Of a stretch of DNA of 64,000 nt, positions 25,785 through 34,921 are shown piece after piece. The notes under the pieces were generated by a model, which worked only from the letters and a program-made list of their open reading frames with translations, did not search any database and was not told where the DNA came from. The stretch is from Corynebacterium pollutisoli (GTDB taxonomy: Bacteria; Actinomycetota; Actinomycetes; Mycobacteriales; Mycobacteriaceae), in assembly GCF_900177745.1 (NCBI RefSeq), contig NZ_FXAR01000002.1, forward strand, positions 124,001 to 188,000, read 5' to 3'. A program made the position numbers and the translations under genes. Every line of letters starts with the position of its first letter. The first letter of the stretch is position 1.

Positions 25785-26882
25785 TCACGCGGCGCGGGAT
25801 TCGGGGGTGACTAGGACCCTGAGATGCGCGTTCAACATGTGAACACCCTCGAGCATCCCCGCGGTGACACGGATCCCCGTCCACCCGGACGCATGCAGCT
25901 GCGCCGTGATGAGCGAGTCCTCGTCACGTTGCTCCCGGTCCAGATGATGATCGCCGTCGTAGTAGAGGTAGTGGCGCCGTGTGATCGCGGCGAGATCGAG
26001 CACCGTGAGCAGCGTGCCGTCGGCCGCGTGGACGGGCACCTGGGACCGCCACTCGAGCTCCGGGGCCGCGTGCCGGACGATGAGCCGCATGAGGCTCTCG
26101 GGTGGGGAATCGGACCCTCCGTCGGACAGGCGGAGCAGCCGGTGGAGAGTGCGGTGGTTGATGAGCCCGCGCAGACCCGTGGCCAGGTGTTTCTCACTGA
26201 GCCGGAACTCCCGGCGATAACGGTCGAGGAGCTGGACCGCCCGGATCGTCGCGTCGGCGTGGGGCAGGCCCCGCGGGGTACGCCAGGCGTGCTCGCCGTT
26301 GAGGACCGCCCGCAGGCAGTGCGCCAGCGTGAGCATGGGCGGGGTGACCTGTAGCTCGTGCTCGCCGAGGTGGAGCGTCCAGGACGGGAGGTCGCGCGCT
26401 TTCCGACGCACCGACGGCTCCAGCACACTGCCCGCGAGGTGCCGGCTGTAGGGACCGAGGAGCGCAGTATCGGCCGCGTCCGCGAAATCACCGATCCCGA
26501 GCAGCGCCGCCGCACTGAACCGGGAGGCTGTCGCCTGGGGCCGCTCGATGAGGTGGGCGATCGCCCGGGAGGCGGCACCGGCCGCGTAGTGCAACCGCCG
26601 GGGATGATCCCGCGCGGTGTAGGCGACCAGGGCGGCGGGGCGGATCGTGTTCCCCGCGACAACATGCTCCGGCGAGAGCTGGTGATAGTGCCTGCGCACC
26701 TCCGCCATGACGGCCGGGTGTTCGGGCGGCAGGTTGAGGTGCGCCGCCGCCTTCAGCCTGACCTCCGTGAGCCGCGTGGGGACTGTGAGCCCCCGGTTGT
26801 CGATCGATCCCCCGTCCTTGATGACCAGTCTGCCGTTCCCCTCGGCGATGAGCTGATCGATGTCTGTCCCCCGGTACTGCAC
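25785..26882 (-). CDS. AbiEi-like protein with C-terminal nuclease-fold domain
   Basis: The N-terminus (DIDQLIAEGNGRLVIKDGGSI) looks like the winged-helix opening of AbiEi-type antitoxin proteins. The C-terminus (LYYDGDHHLDREQRDEDSLITAQ, then GWTGIRVTAGML) resembles the Vsr/DUF559 branch of PD-(D/E)XK nucleases. No AbiEii toxin gene is adjacent. I prefer the GTG at 26882 because GAAGGGG lies 5 nt upstream; a GTG at 26915 is the alternative, adding 11 residues. The Vsr-like active-site acidic and histidine residues are plausible but not proven. Such solitary proteins are common in corynebacteria and are of unknown role. Confidence 0.65.
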   Translation of the reverse strand: MQYRGTDIDQLIAEGNGRLVIKDGGSIDNRGLTVPTRLTEVRLKAAAHLNLPPEHPAVMAEVRRHYHQLSPEHVVAGNTIRPAALVAYTARDHPRRLHYAAGAASRAIAHLIERPQATASRFSAAALLGIGDFADAADTALLGPYSRHLAGSVLEPSVRRKARDLPSWTLHLGEHELQVTPPMLTLAHCLRAVLNGEHAWRTPRGLPHADATIRAVQLLDRYRREFRLSEKHLATGLRGLINHRTLHRLLRLSDGGSDSPPESLMRLIVRHAAPELEWRSQVPVHAADGTLLTVLDLAAITRRHYLYYDGDHHLDREQRDEDSLITAQLHASGWTGIRVTAGMLEGVHMLNAHLRVLVTPESRAA

Positions 26883-27039
26883 GTTATCCCCTTCGGTGAT
26901 CGTGGATGATGTCACCGCTATTGGACTGCTGCAAGGGGCCGGAGGTTCCCGGTCTGCAAGAACTGGACTGAACCATGTTCAATTCCGTGCATTTTCCCTG
27001 TTCGCGTCTTGTATGTACGTCAGCGTTTGCAGCCCCGCC

Positions 27040-27675
27040 TCAGCGGTCCACCTGCCGGAGGGTGATGTTCAGCCGCCCCTCTTTGATCCCGCATCCCACA
27101 GGCGCGGTCCCCGGACGCACCGCGGGGACCCCGTGGTACGCCCGGCGCGCCGGACCGCCGAAGACGATGAGGTCCCCGGACATGAGCGTGACGTCGTCCC
27201 AGGGGCGGGTGCGGCCCTCGGTGTGACCGATGCGGAAGAGGGCCTCGTCCCCGATGGACAGGGACACCACCGGCGCGGAGGATTCCTCGTTGGCGTCGAC
27301 GTGCAGGCCCATGGACGATCCGGGCGGGTAGTAGTTGACCAGGGCGGCCTCGGGGCGGAAGAGATCGTCGGCAAGCTCGGGAGCCACCCGGGCCGCCGTG
27401 GCCAGAGCGGAACGGCCCAGAGCGATCCATTGTTCGGGAAGCGCCAGTTCAGAGGGCACATACCGGTACGGCCGCGTGCGCCACTCGCGGCCGACGGAGA
27501 GGATGAACACGCTCATCTGCCCCGATCCGACGACCGGGCGATCCATCCGCCCCCGTCGGGCCAGCTCCCGGGCCTGCGACACCAGCTCCGCCTGCGCCGA
27601 CACGTCCAGGAACCCGGGCACGTGGGCCACGCCGGCGCGGATGCGGGCGGCGGGGCGGGGGACGTCGAAAAGCAC
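27040..27675 (-). CDS. alkB: AlkB-type 2-oxoglutarate/Fe(II) dioxygenase
   Basis: AlkB removes methyl groups from 1-methyladenine and 3-methylcytosine by oxidation. The protein has the iron facial triad His125-x-Asp127 (GLHVDANEE) and a later His in AYHGVP, and the 2-oxoglutarate arginines in RLNITLRQ. The preferred start is GTG at 27675, behind a strong AGGAGG at 27685-27680; this gives 211 residues. An ATG at 27702 would add 9 residues but lacks a ribosome site and shares its CATG with the divergent gene start. It is the first of three alkylation-damage genes in the window, with the ATL gene and the 3-methyladenine glycosylase. Confidence 0.9.
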   Translation of the reverse strand: MLFDVPRPAARIRAGVAHVPGFLDVSAQAELVSQARELARRGRMDRPVVGSGQMSVFILSVGREWRTRPYRYVPSELALPEQWIALGRSALATAARVAPELADDLFRPEAALVNYYPPGSSMGLHVDANEESSAPVVSLSIGDEALFRIGHTEGRTRPWDDVTLMSGDLIVFGGPARRAYHGVPAVRPGTAPVGCGIKEGRLNITLRQVDR

Positions 27676-27700
27676 CGGACCTCCTGGGACAATGGCACGC

Positions 27701-28336
27701 ATGAGCTTTGACCCCAGAACCTACAGCACCCTCGCCGGCCTGCGCGCCGGCCGGTGGTACCTGCCCGCTTCCGAGGAGGTGGCGGCGCGGCATGGCGAGG
27801 TCGCGCGTCTGCTCAAGGAGTTCAACGCGCTCGGCAACACGGAGCCGGCGCGGGCGGAGGGACTGCTCCGGAAGATCATGCCGGACAGCCCGCACGTGCC
27901 CGAGACGTTCGCCCCGTTGTTCCTGGAGTACGGGCACCTGTCCTTCGGTGAGGGGTGTTTCCTCAACGTCAATACGGTGCTTCTCGACGTCGCCGACATC
28001 TCCTTCGGCGCCCGCACCCTCGTCGGCCCGGGCTGCCAGTTCATCACCGTCGGCCACCCGCTGCACGATGTGGAGATGCGGCGCGGCGGGTGGGAGCAGG
28101 CGCGGCCGATCACCGTCGGGGAGGACTGCTGGTTCGGTGCCGGGGTCATCGTCATGCCGGGTGTGCGCATCGGTGACCGCTGCGTCATCGGTGCCGGGGC
28201 GCTGGTGACGAAGGACATCCCCGATGATTCCCTGGCGCTGGGGTCCCCCGCCCGCGTCGTGCGCACGCTCACCGACGGTGAGCTGGAGCGCTCCCAGCTT
28301 TCCGACGGCGTCCCGGTCGCCGGTCAGCATGTTTGA
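27701..28336 (+). CDS. maa: Sugar O-acetyltransferase (Maa/LacA family)
   Basis: This is a left-handed beta-helix acetyltransferase that moves acetyl from acetyl-CoA to a sugar hydroxyl. The 211-residue protein has the N-terminal Mac domain (AGRWYLPASEEV, LLKEFNALGNTEP) and then hexapeptide repeats, with the catalytic His in TVGHPLHDVE and the typical ending IGAGALVTKDIPDDSLALGSPARVVR. The start is ATG 27701 or ATG 27692 (three residues more); neither has a ribosome site, so a leaderless mRNA is possible. It is divergent from alkB with almost no gap. The stop overlaps the hrpB start by 8 nt. Confidence 0.87.
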   Translation: MSFDPRTYSTLAGLRAGRWYLPASEEVAARHGEVARLLKEFNALGNTEPARAEGLLRKIMPDSPHVPETFAPLFLEYGHLSFGEGCFLNVNTVLLDVADISFGARTLVGPGCQFITVGHPLHDVEMRRGGWEQARPITVGEDCWFGAGVIVMPGVRIGDRCVIGAGALVTKDIPDDSLALGSPARVVRTLTDGELERSQLSDGVPVAGQHV

Positions 28337-30647
28337 TCTCGCGCGCATCGGCGTGGGCCTGCCCGTCGCCGACACGATCGATCAGCTGCCCGGGCTGCTG
28401 GAGCGCACGCTGGTGGTGCAGGCCCCGCCCGGTACGGGTAAGACGACGCTCGTGCCGCCCGCGCTGGCCAACCACACGGGCGGAAAGGTACTGGTCACGG
28501 CCCCACGGCGGGTCGCGGTGCGGGCGGCGGCCCGGAGGCTGGCGCATCTCGACGGTTCCCGGATCGGCGAGCGGGTGGGGTTCTCGGTCCGTGGTGAGCA
28601 TCATCCGGGTGAGCTGGTGGAGTTCATGACGCCGGGCGTGCTGCTGCGGCGTCTCATGGCGGACCCGGAGCTGACGGGTATCAGCGCGGTCGCGGTCGAC
28701 GAGGTGCACGAGCGACAGCTGGACACCGATCTGGTGCTGGGCATGCTGATCGAGCTCGCGGAACTGCGGGACGATCTCGCGGTGGTGGCGATGTCGGCGA
28801 CGCTCGACGTCGAGAAGTTCGCGGGGCTCATGGACGCGCCTGTCCTCGACACGCCGGCGGTGACGCATCCGTTGACCATTGACTACACCCCGCATCCGGG
28901 GCGCGCGGGCAACACCCGCGAGTTCCTCGACCACCTGGCGGGGCTGGCGCAGGGACACGACGACGCCGTGCTCGTCTTCGTCCCCGGCGTGCGCGAGGTC
29001 GAGTACGTGGTGGGCCGCATCCCGGGGGCCGTCCCGCTGCACGGTTCCCTCGACGCCCGCGAGCAGGATGCGGCGCTGTCCGGTGAGGCGAGGGTGATTG
29101 TCGCAACGTCGATCGCCGAGTCGTCCTTGACCGTCCCCGGCGTCCGTGTCGTGGTGGATTCGGGGCTGTCGCGTGTGCCGCGTCGCGACGCCACCCGCGA
29201 CATGACCGGTCTCGTCACCGTCTCCGCCGCGCAGTCGACGGTGGATCAGCGCGCCGGCCGCGCCGGCCGCGAGGGGCCCGGCCGGGTGCTGCGCGCCTAC
29301 ACGCAGGCCGACTACCAGCAGTTTCGCCCCCACATCACCCCGGAGATCGCCACCAGCGACCTCACCCAGGCGGCCCTGACGATGGCCGTGTGGGGCACGC
29401 CCCGCGGCGTCGGCCTCCCGCTTGCCGACGCCCCTCCCTCCCCCGCCCTCGACTCCGCCGAGACGGTGCTGCGGGGCATCGGCGCCATCGACGACGAGGG
29501 TGCGGCGACGGATCTCGGCCGGCAGCTGGCGGCCCTGCCGGTCGACCCGCGGCTGGGGCGCGCCCTCGTCGAGTGCGGCCCGGCGGCCGCCCGGACGGTG
29601 GCGGTCCTGGCCGATTCCCCGCGCGGTGACGTGGCCCGCGGCCAGGCCCCGGCCCGGGAGATCAAACGCCTGGAACGCCTGGTGCGCGGCGGTTCCGGGG
29701 AATCCGACCCCGGTGTCATCACCGCCCTGGCGTTCCCCGGGCGGGTGGCCCGGCGCGTCGGCGAGGAGTACCTGCTGGTCAGCGGCACGCGCGCCGTCCT
29801 GCCCGGCGACCTGGGGCTGACGGGTGCGGAGTGGCTGGCCGTCGCCGAGGTCACCCGCAGCGGCGGCACCTCCCGGGAGGGGCGCGCCGGGGCGACGATC
29901 CGCGCGGCGGCCCGCCTCACGGAGGCGCAGGCCCGGGAGGTCGTCGGGGTGTCGGAGGAGATCGTGGCCCGCGTCGTCGACGGGAAGGTCCGCGGACGGA
30001 AGGTCCTCCGCCTCGGCGCCGTCGAGCTGAGTTCCACCCCTGTGCAGGTCCCGCCGGAGGAGGCCGCCGCTGCCCTGGCCGCCACCGTGGAGCGGGAGGG
30101 CCTGGGCATGTTCCATTTCTCCGAGGCCGCCCGGGGCCTGCGGGAGCGGGTCGCCTACCTGCATGAACAACTCGGCGATCCGTGGCCCGACGTGGAGTCC
30201 GCCGACCCGCAGACCTGGCTCGGTCCGGAGTTGGAGGGGGTGGCGCGGGGGGCGTCGATAAGCAGGGTGGACATGTACCCGGCCCTGCAGCGACTGCTGC
30301 CGTGGCCGGAGGCGACGCGGCTCGAGGAGCTGGCGCCCGAGCGGCTGCTCGTGCCCAGCGGGAGCCGGCACCGCGTGGACTACTCCAGCGGTCGGCCCGT
30401 GGTGAGCGTCAAGCTGCAGGAGTGTTTCGGCCTGTCCGAATCCCCGGTTCTCGCCGGGGTGCCGGTGCAGTTCCACCTGCTCTCCCCCGCCGGGCGCCCG
30501 CTGGCCGTGACGGACGACCTGGCCAGCTTCTGGTCGGGACCGTACGCCCAGGTCCGGGCGGAGATGCGCGGACGCTACCCCAAACATCCGTGGCCGGAGG
30601 ACCCGTGGACCGCGCCCGCGACGGCCCGGACGAAGAAGAGGATGTAG
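28329..30647 (+). CDS. hrpB: ATP-dependent helicase HrpB
   Basis: HrpB is a DEAH-box RNA helicase-like protein. The 772-residue sequence shows Walker A (APPGTGKTT, near residue 34), the Walker B/DExH box DEVHER, the SAT motif as MSATLD, motif VI (QRAGRAGREGPG) and the HrpB-specific C-terminal domain. The ATG at 28329 overlaps the acetyltransferase stop by 8 nt, so translation is coupled. The stop abuts the stop of the convergent small gene at 30648 with no gap. Length is slightly shorter than the approximately 800 residues typical of enterobacterial HrpB. Cellular role of the family is poorly defined. Confidence 0.92.
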   Translation: MFDLARIGVGLPVADTIDQLPGLLERTLVVQAPPGTGKTTLVPPALANHTGGKVLVTAPRRVAVRAAARRLAHLDGSRIGERVGFSVRGEHHPGELVEFMTPGVLLRRLMADPELTGISAVAVDEVHERQLDTDLVLGMLIELAELRDDLAVVAMSATLDVEKFAGLMDAPVLDTPAVTHPLTIDYTPHPGRAGNTREFLDHLAGLAQGHDDAVLVFVPGVREVEYVVGRIPGAVPLHGSLDAREQDAALSGEARVIVATSIAESSLTVPGVRVVVDSGLSRVPRRDATRDMTGLVTVSAAQSTVDQRAGRAGREGPGRVLRAYTQADYQQFRPHITPEIATSDLTQAALTMAVWGTPRGVGLPLADAPPSPALDSAETVLRGIGAIDDEGAATDLGRQLAALPVDPRLGRALVECGPAAARTVAVLADSPRGDVARGQAPAREIKRLERLVRGGSGESDPGVITALAFPGRVARRVGEEYLLVSGTRAVLPGDLGLTGAEWLAVAEVTRSGGTSREGRAGATIRAAARLTEAQAREVVGVSEEIVARVVDGKVRGRKVLRLGAVELSSTPVQVPPEEAAAALAATVEREGLGMFHFSEAARGLRERVAYLHEQLGDPWPDVESADPQTWLGPELEGVARGASISRVDMYPALQRLLPWPEATRLEELAPERLLVPSGSRHRVDYSSGRPVVSVKLQECFGLSESPVLAGVPVQFHLLSPAGRPLAVTDDLASFWSGPYAQVRAEMRGRYPKHPWPEDPWTAPATARTKKRM

Positions 30648-30875
30648 CTACGCCGCCTCCACCAGGCGGAAGTTCCCGGGCATGTCCGCGGCGTCGAAGG
30701 CGCCGGCGGCCGTGGCCAGGGCGGGCAGCAGATCGGCGGGAGCCACCACCTCGAGGGAATGGTTGCCGTAGACCTTCGCCAGGAAGAACTCCCCGGCGAG
30801 GAAGTCGAGGGCGGCCTCGTCGCCGGTGAGGTCGGACGGGGCGTGGACCCGGGTGATGATGTCTGTCGTGCTCAT
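30648..30875 (-). CDS. Small hypothetical protein, 75 aa
   Basis: This is a small soluble protein starting MSTTDIITRVHAPSDLTGDE, mixed helix and strand, with no cysteine, signal or membrane segment. The ATG at 30875 precedes a compact frame with typical codon use. Its stop is directly adjacent to the hrpB stop (TAGCTA shared palindrome), so both genes end back to back. I do not recognise the family. Support comes from composition and gap-free packing. Confidence 0.6.
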   Translation of the reverse strand: MSTTDIITRVHAPSDLTGDEAALDFLAGEFFLAKVYGNHSLEVVAPADLLPALATAAGAFDAADMPGNFRLVEAA

Positions 30876-30919
30876 GGCCCCGAGGTTAAGGTTGCAAACT
30901 TGGAAATTGGTGCCAGTAA

Positions 30920-31699
30920 TCAGGAGAACTGCTGCCACCCGAGGTACGCGCTCATCACGACGACCAGCACCAGCAGCGCCGCCCGCACGAAGCGCGCCCC
31001 GCCACCCAGCACCGTCCGCGCCCCCAGTTGTGCACCGGAGATGTTCGCCACCGCCAGCACCAGGCCGAGCTGCCACCACACGTGCCCGCCGAGGATGAAC
31101 ACCAGCAGCGCCCCGAGGTTGGTCGTCGCGTTGACCACCTTCGCCAGCGCCGCCGAACGCAGGAAATCCTGGGAGAGCACCGCCGTGAACGCCATGATGA
31201 GGAACATGCCTGTGCCCGGCCCGAAAATGCCGTCGTAGAACGCGATGACGCCGACGAGCAGCAGCACCAGCCAGCGTCGCCACCGCCCGACCACCCCGCT
31301 GCCGACCACCCCGCTGCCAGCCTGGGTCCCGAACTGCGGCCGCACCGCCACGAACGTGCCGGCGACAAGCAGCAGAACGATGATGAGGGGGCGCAGGACC
31401 GTGGCGTCGATGAGCGCGGCCGACAGGGCCCCCGCCGCCGAACAGACCAGCGCCAGGCCGACGTACGCCGGGCGGACGCGGGGCCGGATGCGACGCACGA
31501 GCGTCCACGCCGCCGACGTCGTGCCCGAGATGCTCACCAGCTTGTTCGTGCCCAGCGCCGTCGCCGGGGCCAACCCCGGCACCGCCGCCATGAGCAGCGG
31601 TATCATCACCAGTCCCCCGCCGCCGATGACCGCGTCGATCCAGCCCGCGACCAGGGCACCGCCCACGAGGACGGCCCATGCGCCGAGCTCCAGTTCCAC
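30920..31699 (-). CDS. TSUP-family permease (TauE/SafE)
   Basis: This is a sulfite-exporter-type membrane protein of 259 residues with about eight membrane segments in two halves, each with the family glycine-rich motif: GWIDAVIGGGGLVMIP (about residues 19-34) and AFYDGIFGPGTGMFLIM (about 155-171). TSUP proteins move sulfur-containing or organic anions. The start is GTG at 31699 with GGGAGG just upstream. A 15-bp exact tandem duplication at 31287-31316 repeats the loop GSGVV. The substrate is unknown. Confidence 0.87.
   Translation of the reverse strand: MELELGAWAVLVGGALVAGWIDAVIGGGGLVMIPLLMAAVPGLAPATALGTNKLVSISGTTSAAWTLVRRIRPRVRPAYVGLALVCSAAGALSAALIDATVLRPLIIVLLLVAGTFVAVRPQFGTQAGSGVVGSGVVGRWRRWLVLLLVGVIAFYDGIFGPGTGMFLIMAFTAVLSQDFLRSAALAKVVNATTNLGALLVFILGGHVWWQLGLVLAVANISGAQLGARTVLGGGARFVRAALLVLVVVMSAYLGWQQFS
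31287..31316. repeat. 15-bp tandem duplication inside TSUP gene
   Basis: The 15-mer CCGACCACCCCGCTG occurs twice in direct succession and is in frame, duplicating GSGVV in a loop between membrane segments. This looks like recent replication slippage. Confidence 0.8.
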
Positions 31700-31767
31700 G
31701 GACCCTCCCGGTAACAGCTTTCGTGGCCAATACGATTGAACAGATACACCCGATATGGAGGTACGTC

Positions 31768-32811
31768 ATGCGTCACCACCGAATGCCCACCACCGTGCTC
31801 GGCCTGCTGGCGGCCACGGCGCTGGTCGCGTGTACTCCCGCCGACAATAGCGCCGCGCCCGGCACCAGCGAACCCCCGGCCACCGCCAGCACCGTGACCA
31901 GCACCGCCGGGACCCGCAGCCCGGACCCCACCCCGCCGGGCACCACCCCGACCGCCCCGGAGGACGACTGCACCTCCGGCGATCTCGCGGACAGCGAATT
32001 CGGCGGGCACCTGCGCACGAACCGCATCCTCACCAGCACCTCGGAGTATTTCCACTTCCGGATCCAGGAGAACGCCTACGACTCCTGCCGCGACCTCAGC
32101 TGGGTGCTTCTCGACGGCTCCATCGGCGACATCAACGGAGACAACGCCCGCCCGGCCGGGACGGTCGTGCTGTTCACCGGTGACGGCCTGGTGTTCAACT
32201 ACCAGCCGCCCCTGTACGCGGGCGTCGAGAATGTGGAGCGTCTCGACGAGAACGCCGCGCTCGTCACGTGGCGGCACAACCAGGACCCGCGCACGTCCGA
32301 GGAGTCCTACTCCCTGGAGAACGACCACCTCGAGCTCGTCGGCTACACCACCCCGGATGGCCTGCGCGGGAGCGTCCCGGTCATCGACTTCCGTAACCCG
32401 CCCCTCGACTCGCAGGCGGGACTGCCCCCGGCCGGCAACGCCCACGGCAGCCCCTACGCCGCCGAGATGTCCGCCGGCCGCTACCTCCTGCCGCTCAACA
32501 ACGAGCGCACCCTCCAGTGCGACCTCGGGCACGACGACGGCCGCATCGCCGACTGCCACGCCCTGTTCGAGGCCCACTGGGACGACGACGGCGCCAACCA
32601 CGTGACGTACACGATCTCCCCGGCGCGGGTGGAGACGGACACCACCACCGCCCCCGACCCGACCGGCCTGCCCTCCCTGGCGCGGGACAACATGTACAAG
32701 GTGGGGAACGCGGTGGTGGACCTGCGCGAACCGAACGTCGCGAAGATCGGTCTCGAACCCGGCCAAGGGGTCCACATCTCCCCCGGATACGTGGGGCCCT
32801 TCAACGACTGA
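31768..32811 (+). CDS. LppP/LprE-type lipoprotein
   Basis: This is a secreted lipoprotein. Residues 1-22 form a signal peptide ending in the lipobox ALVAC, after which a Thr/Pro/Ser-rich linker leads to the folded domain (from about residue 65). The region with CRDLSWVLLDGSIGDINGDN resembles the LppP/LprE family of actinobacterial lipoproteins and is also found in the lipoprotein at 40517. A second domain of about 130 residues follows and ends in VHISPGYVGPFND. The ATG at 31768 has a GGAGG site 6 nt upstream. Function of the family is unknown. Confidence 0.82.
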   Translation: MRHHRMPTTVLGLLAATALVACTPADNSAAPGTSEPPATASTVTSTAGTRSPDPTPPGTTPTAPEDDCTSGDLADSEFGGHLRTNRILTSTSEYFHFRIQENAYDSCRDLSWVLLDGSIGDINGDNARPAGTVVLFTGDGLVFNYQPPLYAGVENVERLDENAALVTWRHNQDPRTSEESYSLENDHLELVGYTTPDGLRGSVPVIDFRNPPLDSQAGLPPAGNAHGSPYAAEMSAGRYLLPLNNERTLQCDLGHDDGRIADCHALFEAHWDDDGANHVTYTISPARVETDTTTAPDPTGLPSLARDNMYKVGNAVVDLREPNVAKIGLEPGQGVHISPGYVGPFND

Positions 32812-32849
32812 TCGGACATGATTTGACCCGCGTCGTAGTGTCTTAAGGC

Positions 32850-33905
32850 ATGAAGTCCGACAACGTGGCACTGCGCTGGCTCGTCGTCGCCCCCGCCTCC
32901 GTGCTACTCGGGCTGCTCTTCGCGTGGTGGAACGTGCCCGCCGGGTGGATCCTGGCGGGCATTCTCGCGTCCGGGGCCTCCGCGCTGCTCAGCGGGGTGG
33001 AGCTGCCGCTCAACAGGTTCGTCAACCGGGTGGGACGGGGCACGATCGGCATGCTCGCGGGCATCCCCCTCGCCGGGGTCGCGCTCGGAGAACTGGCCGG
33101 GTACCTGGCCCCGGGCCTGGTGGTGGCGCTCGTCGTGGTGGTGGCCGGCATCGTCGGCGGCCTGCTGCTGGCACGGACCGAACCGGAGATCTCCCGGGAG
33201 ACGGGCGTGCTGTCGATGCTCGCCGGCGGGTCCTCGGTGATGCCGGTGCTGGCGAAGGAGCTGGGGGCGGACTTCCGCTACGTGGCCCTCTCGCAGTACC
33301 TGCGCCTGCTCGCGGTGTCGATGACGTTGCCGCTGGTCACCGCCTTCTTCACCACCCCGGCCGCCGCGGGTGGGGTGACTCCGCCGAGCGTGAACTGGTG
33401 GATGTTCCCCGTCGTGCTGCTCATCGCGTTCTTCGGCATGGACCTGGGCAAGTTCCTGCGCCTGCCCTCGCCGGGCATCTTCGGGCCGCTGGCCATCACG
33501 GTGGTGCTGGCGCTGACCCTGCCCGCCGGGTGGTCGCTGCAGCCGCCGGAGTTCTTCCGGGTGTTCGCCTTCCTGGTGGTCGGCTGGATGTGCGGCGGCG
33601 CGCTGTCGATGCCCGCGCTGCGCCTGTTCGCCCGCCAGCTGCCCGCGACGATCGTCTTCATCGTCGGCCTGTCCGTGGTCTGTGCGCTGCTGGCCGTCCC
33701 GATCATGCACTGGGTGGGCATCACGTACTTCGAGGCGTACCTGGCGACGAGCCCCGGCGCGATCGAGACCGCCCTGGCCCTGTCGTCGGAGGGTGGGGCC
33801 GGCCCGGCCGTCGTGGCGATCCAGCTCATCCGCCTGCTGGGCGTGCTGCTCATCGCGGGCTGGCTGCCGCAGATCCTGCGCTTCCTGCTGCGGGGCCGCG
33901 CCTGA
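32850..33905 (+). CDS. AbrB-family (ammonia-monooxygenase-like) membrane protein, copy 1
   Basis: The 351-residue protein consists of ten or so hydrophobic segments in two similar halves and belongs to the AbrB family (TIGR03082/PF05145), which includes the E. coli AbrB regulator-like membrane protein. Landmarks are GRGTIGMLAGIPL, ETGVLSMLAGGSSVMPVLAKELGA split between two helices, and TYFEAYLATSPGAIETALAL near the C-terminus. The ATG at 32850 lies 8 nt after TAGTGT (32836-32841). Its stop shares one base with the start of a paralogue immediately downstream. Transport function is inferred; the substrate is unknown. Confidence 0.87.
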   Translation: MKSDNVALRWLVVAPASVLLGLLFAWWNVPAGWILAGILASGASALLSGVELPLNRFVNRVGRGTIGMLAGIPLAGVALGELAGYLAPGLVVALVVVVAGIVGGLLLARTEPEISRETGVLSMLAGGSSVMPVLAKELGADFRYVALSQYLRLLAVSMTLPLVTAFFTTPAAAGGVTPPSVNWWMFPVVLLIAFFGMDLGKFLRLPSPGIFGPLAITVVLALTLPAGWSLQPPEFFRVFAFLVVGWMCGGALSMPALRLFARQLPATIVFIVGLSVVCALLAVPIMHWVGITYFEAYLATSPGAIETALALSSEGGAGPAVVAIQLIRLLGVLLIAGWLPQILRFLLRGRA

Positions 33906-34921
33906 TGTGGCGCTGGGCGGTCGTCGCCCCGGCGTCGGTCGCCCTGGGGTGGCTGTTCTCCTTCTGGCAGGTGCCGGCGGCGTGGATCCTGGCGGCGATC
34001 ATCGCGTCGGGCGCGATGGCTCTGGGAACCGGCCGGGAGCTCGACGTCCATGTCGGCGTCTACCGTTTCGGCCGCGGCGTCATCGGCATGCTCGCCGGCC
34101 TGCCGCTGGTGGGGATTCCGCTGGCGACGCTCGGCGGGCTGCTCGTCCCGGGGCTGCTCGTGGCGGTGGTGACGCTCGGCATCGGTATCGCGGGTGGACT
34201 GCTGCTGGCGCGTCGGGAAGCGGAGATCGCCCCCGAGACCGGCATCCTCTCCATGCTCGCCGGCGGGGCGTCGATCCTGCCGGTGGTGGCGAAGGAACTG
34301 GGTGCCGACTACCGCTTCGTCGCCCTCGCCCAGTACCTCCGCCTCCTCGCCGTCTCCATCTCCCTGCCCCTGGTGACGGCGTTCTTCCATCACCCGGGCG
34401 GCCAGTTCGTCGAGGCGCAGGGCGCGCAGCCGTGGCTCCTGGTGGTGGTCATCGCGGCGATCGCGTTCTTCGGTGAGGACCTGGGCCGCCTCGTGCGCCT
34501 GCCGGTGCCGAGCGTGCTCGGCCCGCTGCTCATCACCGTCGCGCTCGGTCTGGCGCTGCCGCAGTGGTCCTTCCTGCCGCCGGAGCCCTTCCGCATCGCC
34601 GCCTTCCTGGCGATCGGCTGGCTGTGCGGCGGTGCTCTCTCCGTCCCGGCGTTGCGCGTCTTCGCCCGGCAGCTGCCCGCGACGGTGACGTTCATCGTCG
34701 TCGTCATCGCCGCGTGCGCCGCCACCGCCTTCCCCCTGGCCTGGTGGCTGGACATCACCTACTTCGAGGCCTACCTGGCGACCAGCCCGGGCGCACTGGA
34801 GACCGTCCTCGCCCTGTCGTCCGAGGGCGGGGCCGGCCCGGCCGTCGTGGCGATCCAGCTCATCCGCCTGCTCACGCTGCTGGTCATCGCCGGGTACCTG
34901 CCCCGCCTGCTCAGGCGCTGA
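33905..34921 (+). CDS. AbrB-family membrane protein, copy 2 (tandem paralogue)
   Basis: This 338-residue protein is a clear paralogue of its upstream neighbour: the same order of membrane segments and near-identical landmarks (FGRGVIGMLAGLPLVG, ETGILSMLAGGASILPVV, TYFEAYLATSPGALETVLAL, SSEGGAGPAVVAIQLIRLL). The ATG at 33905 overlaps the previous stop by one base, so the pair is co-translated and may form a heteromer. The 3' end overlaps the convergent pirin gene by 11 nt. Copies differ most in the loop near residues 165-185. Function is unknown beyond the family. Confidence 0.87.
   Translation: MWRWAVVAPASVALGWLFSFWQVPAAWILAAIIASGAMALGTGRELDVHVGVYRFGRGVIGMLAGLPLVGIPLATLGGLLVPGLLVAVVTLGIGIAGGLLLARREAEIAPETGILSMLAGGASILPVVAKELGADYRFVALAQYLRLLAVSISLPLVTAFFHHPGGQFVEAQGAQPWLLVVVIAAIAFFGEDLGRLVRLPVPSVLGPLLITVALGLALPQWSFLPPEPFRIAAFLAIGWLCGGALSVPALRVFARQLPATVTFIVVVIAACAATAFPLAWWLDITYFEAYLATSPGALETVLALSSEGGAGPAVVAIQLIRLLTLLVIAGYLPRLLRR

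Noticed and set aside
26970..26995. TGAACCATGTTCA as a LexA (SOS) box near alkB
   Set aside because: The half-sites are 3 bp apart, where the corynebacterial/mycobacterial SOS box needs 4 with flanking TCG/CGA; spacing and flanks do not fit.
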